DNA of 64,000 bases from Gammaproteobacteria bacterium UBA7449 (lineage in GTDB: Bacteria; Pseudomonadota; Gammaproteobacteria; Pseudomonadales; Pseudohongiellaceae), in NCBI GenBank assembly GCA_002477465.1, contig DLPV01000042.1, forward strand, positions 76,619-140,618, written 5' to 3'. Under the pieces are notes generated by a model. That model made no database searches, was not told the DNA's origin, and was given only the letters and a program-made list of their open reading frames with translations. This document shows positions 61,341-64,000 of the stretch, piece by piece. The translations under genes were made by a program, and so were the position numbers. Every line of letters begins with the position of its first letter. Position 1 is the first letter of the stretch.

Positions 61341-61376
61341 AAACCCGATGGCAGCAGTGTTATCGGGTTTTTCTTT
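61341..61376 (+). terminator. Rho-independent terminator after the peroxiredoxin gene
   Basis: A 9-bp perfect stem AAACCCGAT/ATCGGGTTT (61341-61349 and 61362-61370) with a 12-base loop is followed by T-rich sequence TTCTTT, 32 bases past the stop at 61308. Confidence 0.86.
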
Positions 61377-61498
61377 GCGACAGGAAAACTTTTGCGGGCA
61401 GCGGGCGTCTAATCAAACCCTGGGTAATCATTCGGAACTGGTTGAGCCCCCCATGCCCCTGTGCCAGAATTGGCCGCTTTGAGAATAGGATAGCTTGC

Positions 61499-62407
61499 AT
61501 GAAAAAGACCGGATTATTCGTTATTGCTGGTGTTGCGGTAGTGACCCTGCTGGGTCTGGTGTTCATCGCAGCGACTTTCGAAGCGCCTGAAGGTGGTACC
61601 ACCACCGTGGTGCTAGCACCACCGGTGCAGCCCACCGTCACAGAATCTAATACCCCTGCGCGGGGAACCTCTCCGTCCAATAACAGCATCTTGCCTGAAA
61701 TCAGAATTCAGCCGCAGACAGAACCGGCTGTTGCGGCGGCTTCCGATCCCATTGTTGAGCCGCCTCCAGTTGAAGTAACGATCGAAGACCCAGTCATAGA
61801 AGAGGCGCTGGAATCAAACACGATTCAGCTGCCGGCTTTGAATGCCAGTGATGTGTTTGTGTTCAATGAGTTGAGCGGCATCCCGAATGGAACGGCGGTC
61901 ATTCGCCTGTTAGCGCAGGACCAGATAGTTCGCAAGTTCGTGGTGTTCGTTGAGAACGTCAGTCGTGGTGAGTATCCGCAGACTGGCGTTCCCTATAAAG
62001 CCCTGGGTGTAGAGATGCCTGTGCGCAATATCGATGACAATCTATTCGTCATGGAAGCCAGTGCCCACGAACGTTTCAACGAGATCGTGGATACCTTTAC
62101 TTCACTCGATACTGATGCAGCCTATGCGCTCTATCGCTTGCTCTCCCCGCTGTTCCAGCAGGCCTACGCCGAGATAGGTTTTCGTGACCGGAGTTTTGAT
62201 GACACCTTGAGATCGGCTATCAGTAATGTGCTGCGCGCGGAAGAAATTGAGGGGCCTTTTCAATTAGTTAAACCTTCCGTCATGTATCTTTACGCCGATG
62301 CCAGCATCGAAAATTTACAGGAAGTGCATAAACTGTTAATTCGCATGGGCCCTGAGAATACAGCCAAGGTAAAAGCTAAGCTCGAGGATTTCAGCGAACG
62401 CCTCTAA
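61499..62407 (+). CDS. DUF3014 domain-containing membrane-anchored protein
   Basis: This protein of 302 residues has one N-terminal membrane segment (LFVIAGVAVVTLLGLVFIAA), then a proline-, glutamate- and alanine-rich linker to about residue 110. A DUF3014 domain follows, recognisable from RKFVVFVENVSRGEYP, ALYRLLSPLFQQAYAEIGF, GPFQLVKPSVMYLYAD and the end LLIRMGPENTAKVKAKL. Function is unknown; the topology suggests an inner-membrane protein with a periplasmic domain. AGGA lies eight bases before the ATG at 61499. The sulfurtransferase gene follows after 36 bases. Confidence 0.87.
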   Translation: MKKTGLFVIAGVAVVTLLGLVFIAATFEAPEGGTTTVVLAPPVQPTVTESNTPARGTSPSNNSILPEIRIQPQTEPAVAAASDPIVEPPPVEVTIEDPVIEEALESNTIQLPALNASDVFVFNELSGIPNGTAVIRLLAQDQIVRKFVVFVENVSRGEYPQTGVPYKALGVEMPVRNIDDNLFVMEASAHERFNEIVDTFTSLDTDAAYALYRLLSPLFQQAYAEIGFRDRSFDDTLRSAISNVLRAEEIEGPFQLVKPSVMYLYADASIENLQEVHKLLIRMGPENTAKVKAKLEDFSERL

Positions 62408-62443
62408 ACCACTATCAGGCCCTGACTCAGGAGAGATGCTGCC

Positions 62444-63286
62444 ATGATAGATTCCGCGCTGGTCGACGTTAACTGGTTGGTCGAACATTTACAGGATGCC
62501 GAACTGGTAATTCTGGATGCTTCGGTACCGCCTGTTGTGCCGGGCTTTGAATCTATAAACAGCAAAGAAAATTTCGCGGCTATTCCTGGTGCCCGTCGCT
62601 TCGATTACGACAAGGAAGTTTGTAAGCCAAACAGCAGCCTTCCCCATATGATGCCAAGCCCTGAGCTGTTTCAGGAAAAAGTCAGAGAGATTGGTGTCAA
62701 CCGGGATAGTACTATCGTTGTCTATGATGATGTAGGGCTCTATGCCAGCCCCAGGGCCTGGTGGATGTTCCGAGCCATGGGACATGACCAGGTCTATGTG
62801 CTAAACGGCGGCTTACCCGCCTGGATTGCAGCGGGCCTGGCCACCGCCGCCAGCTTGTCTTCGGCTGAAGCGCAAGGTGATTTCGAGGCGGAAGAGCGAA
62901 TCAATCTATTTTGTGACTTTAACGTGGTGCTGGCGGCGACCGACGACAAGGCAAGCCAAATTATCGATGTCAGATCCGCGGGGAGGTTCAATGCTACGGC
63001 ACCCGAACCGCGTCCCGGCGTCCGAGGCGGTCACATGCCCTCGGCCTGCAACTTGCCCTTCGCCAGGGTGCTGGATAACGGCAAGCTCCGTGACAGAGCG
63101 GAATTGCAGCAAATGCTGCAGGAATTGGCCAGCCCAGAGCAAAAAGTCATAAGCAGCTGTGGGTCAGGTATCACAGCTTGCGTAATGACCCTGGCAGCCT
63201 GGGAGGCTGGGTATCGGCAGCTTTCGGTTTACGATGGCAGTTGGGCGGAGTGGGGACTTCCCTCAAAGCTCCCAGTTGTACCCTAG
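62444..63286 (+). CDS. sseA: 3-mercaptopyruvate/thiosulfate sulfurtransferase (two-rhodanese-domain)
   Basis: This 280-residue protein contains two rhodanese domains. The first (about residues 5-130) is inactive, with YDDVGLYASPRAWWMF. The second carries the active cysteine C239 in the loop ISSCGSGITA, and the CGSG(I/V)TA type marks 3-mercaptopyruvate sulfurtransferase rather than rhodanese. It transfers sulfur from mercaptopyruvate to thiols or cyanide in the cytoplasm. Probably co-transcribed with the DUF3014 gene. Confidence 0.92.
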   Translation: MIDSALVDVNWLVEHLQDAELVILDASVPPVVPGFESINSKENFAAIPGARRFDYDKEVCKPNSSLPHMMPSPELFQEKVREIGVNRDSTIVVYDDVGLYASPRAWWMFRAMGHDQVYVLNGGLPAWIAAGLATAASLSSAEAQGDFEAEERINLFCDFNVVLAATDDKASQIIDVRSAGRFNATAPEPRPGVRGGHMPSACNLPFARVLDNGKLRDRAELQQMLQELASPEQKVISSCGSGITACVMTLAAWEAGYRQLSVYDGSWAEWGLPSKLPVVP

Positions 63287-63480
63287 ATAGGTACTTTCCT
63301 TTAGAGGCAAGCTTGCGGAGTAATTGTCTGCTGCTGAGCAGAAAGAGCAGCGCAATATAACAGAGCCAATACCATGGCAGGTGCAGCAGTTTTTTTGATG
63401 GACTATTCACCTGCTCGACGACCCGGCTCGCGCTGCTCCCTAGCAAACCAATTGGTTAGTTGGGATTCAAGTGACATAAA

Positions 63481-63777
63481 TCAGCCCGGCATCTTGAATT
63501 CATCGACGAAGTTCATGAAACCCTCGCTGTTTTCCGTACGCAAAGCCACGATCTCCTGATACTCGTCCGAGTTATACCATTCCTTGGCTTTATCCTTGCT
63601 GGGAAAACGCAGGACGATGGTCACATCAGCGCCACCCGCTTCACTTTTCTCACTGTTATAGTCTGCGACCAGAATTTCGCCACCATGGTTAAAAATAGTA
63701 GGGCCGACAACCCTGGGATAGGCTTTGTAAGCCTCTGGATTGGTGATGTTGTAGTTGGCAATTACATAGGCTGACAT
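63481..63777 (-). CDS. DUF1330 domain-containing protein
   Basis: This 98-residue protein of the dimeric alpha/beta-barrel (NIPSNAP/DUF1330) fold opens MSAYVIANYNITNPEAYKAYPRVV. It contains GGEILVADYN and IVLRFPSKDKAKEWYNSDEYQEIVALRTENSEG, all diagnostic. Function is unknown. I chose ATG 63777 because AGGAGAAATTA directly precedes it; the frame is open further to 63846. It is convergent with sseA. Confidence 0.93.
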   Translation of the reverse strand: MSAYVIANYNITNPEAYKAYPRVVGPTIFNHGGEILVADYNSEKSEAGGADVTIVLRFPSKDKAKEWYNSDEYQEIVALRTENSEGFMNFVDEFKMPG

Positions 63778-63846
63778 TAATTTCTCCTTGAAGTCCTGCA
63801 TACCAGATGGCGCTGTCCACGTCTTATCACCGGTCGCCACGGCCAT

Positions 63847-64000
63847 CTTCGATGGGGCAACAGGGAGTCTACCAGTTAAACTCGCTCAACAAACATGGCG
63901 TGTTTGAATTCGAGGTTGGGTGTCTATTCTGAGGGCCAGGCTATCAAAGACTTGCCAGAACACAATGAGGAAAGCTATCCCCAGGCCAATACTGCGTCAA
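63847..64000. other. Window edge, non-coding
   Basis: The last 154 bases lie upstream of the DUF1330 gene and contain no supported gene; any promoter for that gene would be here. The sequence is cut at the window end. Confidence 0.35.

Noticed and set aside
63171..63446. Minus-strand open frame overlapping sseA
   Set aside because: Mostly antisense to the catalytic end of the sulfurtransferase gene; no ribosome site or domain.
1..64000. CRISPR arrays, rRNA, tRNA, insertion sequences, prophage or secondary-metabolite cluster
   Set aside because: No repeat-spacer pattern, structural RNA sequence, transposase, integrase, phage structural gene or PKS/NRPS domain was seen in reading the window.

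Overview
The window reads as a chromosomal segment of a free-living, probably marine gammaproteobacterium of moderate GC content. The evidence is the tesA/ybbA/ybbP divergent arrangement, Mpl, PdxJ, PdxH, Bcp, a PleD-type GGDEF protein, fructosamine kinase and a DUF3014 protein, together with many secreted or envelope proteins of the kind seen in OMG-type oligotrophs. That placement is inference. I see no rRNA, tRNA, CRISPR array, insertion sequence, prophage or plasmid function. About 62 genes are supported. Most are single genes or short operons of metabolism and envelope function.

Layout. 1-3.2 kb: a fatty-acid beta-oxidation run (HSD10-like dehydrogenase, thiolase, long-chain acyl-CoA dehydrogenase). 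3.3-12.2 kb: a formylglycine-generating enzyme with intact catalytic cysteines, a secreted unknown, an acyl-CoA ligase, a haloalkane dehalogenase paired with an MFS transporter, a DsbA-fold isomerase and an exported methyltransferase. 12.6-13.0 kb: a thioesterase gene broken by an amber codon. 13.4-20.8 kb: a YyaL/DsbD-alpha fusion, esterases, a sirtuin, Bcp and PdxJ. 21-29.7 kb: an MFS transporter, a GNAT protein, tesA/ybbAP, fructosamine kinase, a secreted MORN protein and PdxH. 29.7-38.9 kb: PPi-type phosphofructokinase, UbiX, an M20 peptidase, Mpl, a Lon-N protein, a secreted trypsin-like protease, an amber-interrupted AsmA-like gene and a YdcF protein. 39-45.9 kb: a Prx5-type peroxiredoxin, dienelactone hydrolase, an SLC13 transporter, a diguanylate cyclase, a NUDIX CoA pyrophosphatase and a TonB receptor. 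46-54.2 kb: a decayed nitronate monooxygenase, an SDR, an esterase, a VOC protein, an aldehyde dehydrogenase, a permuted papain-fold protein, a PDZ/S41-like pseudoprotease and a GST. 54.3-63.8 kb: a secreted lectin-like protein, a PQQ dehydrogenase, a cyclase-family hydrolase, secreted unknowns, a peroxiredoxin with UGA at its catalytic cysteine, a DUF3014 protein, a rhodanese and a DUF1330 protein.

The most notable object is the peroxiredoxin at 60766-61308. An in-frame TGA sits exactly where the peroxidatic cysteine belongs. Reading continues in the same frame to a normal C-terminus, and a short hairpin with a G-containing apical loop follows the TGA at a spacing suited to a bacterial SECIS. 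This is best explained as an exported selenocysteine peroxiredoxin. Three other genes carry in-frame TAG codons (12678, 37471, 46970). These look like gene decay or base errors, because TAG is also a common normal stop codon here.

Functional links: lipid turnover is served by the beta-oxidation genes, acyl-CoA ligase, TesA and several alpha/beta hydrolases. Peroxide defence is served by three peroxiredoxins of different classes. PLP supply is served by PdxJ and PdxH. The many exported oxidoreductases and hydrolases suggest a periplasm active in redox and detoxification chemistry.
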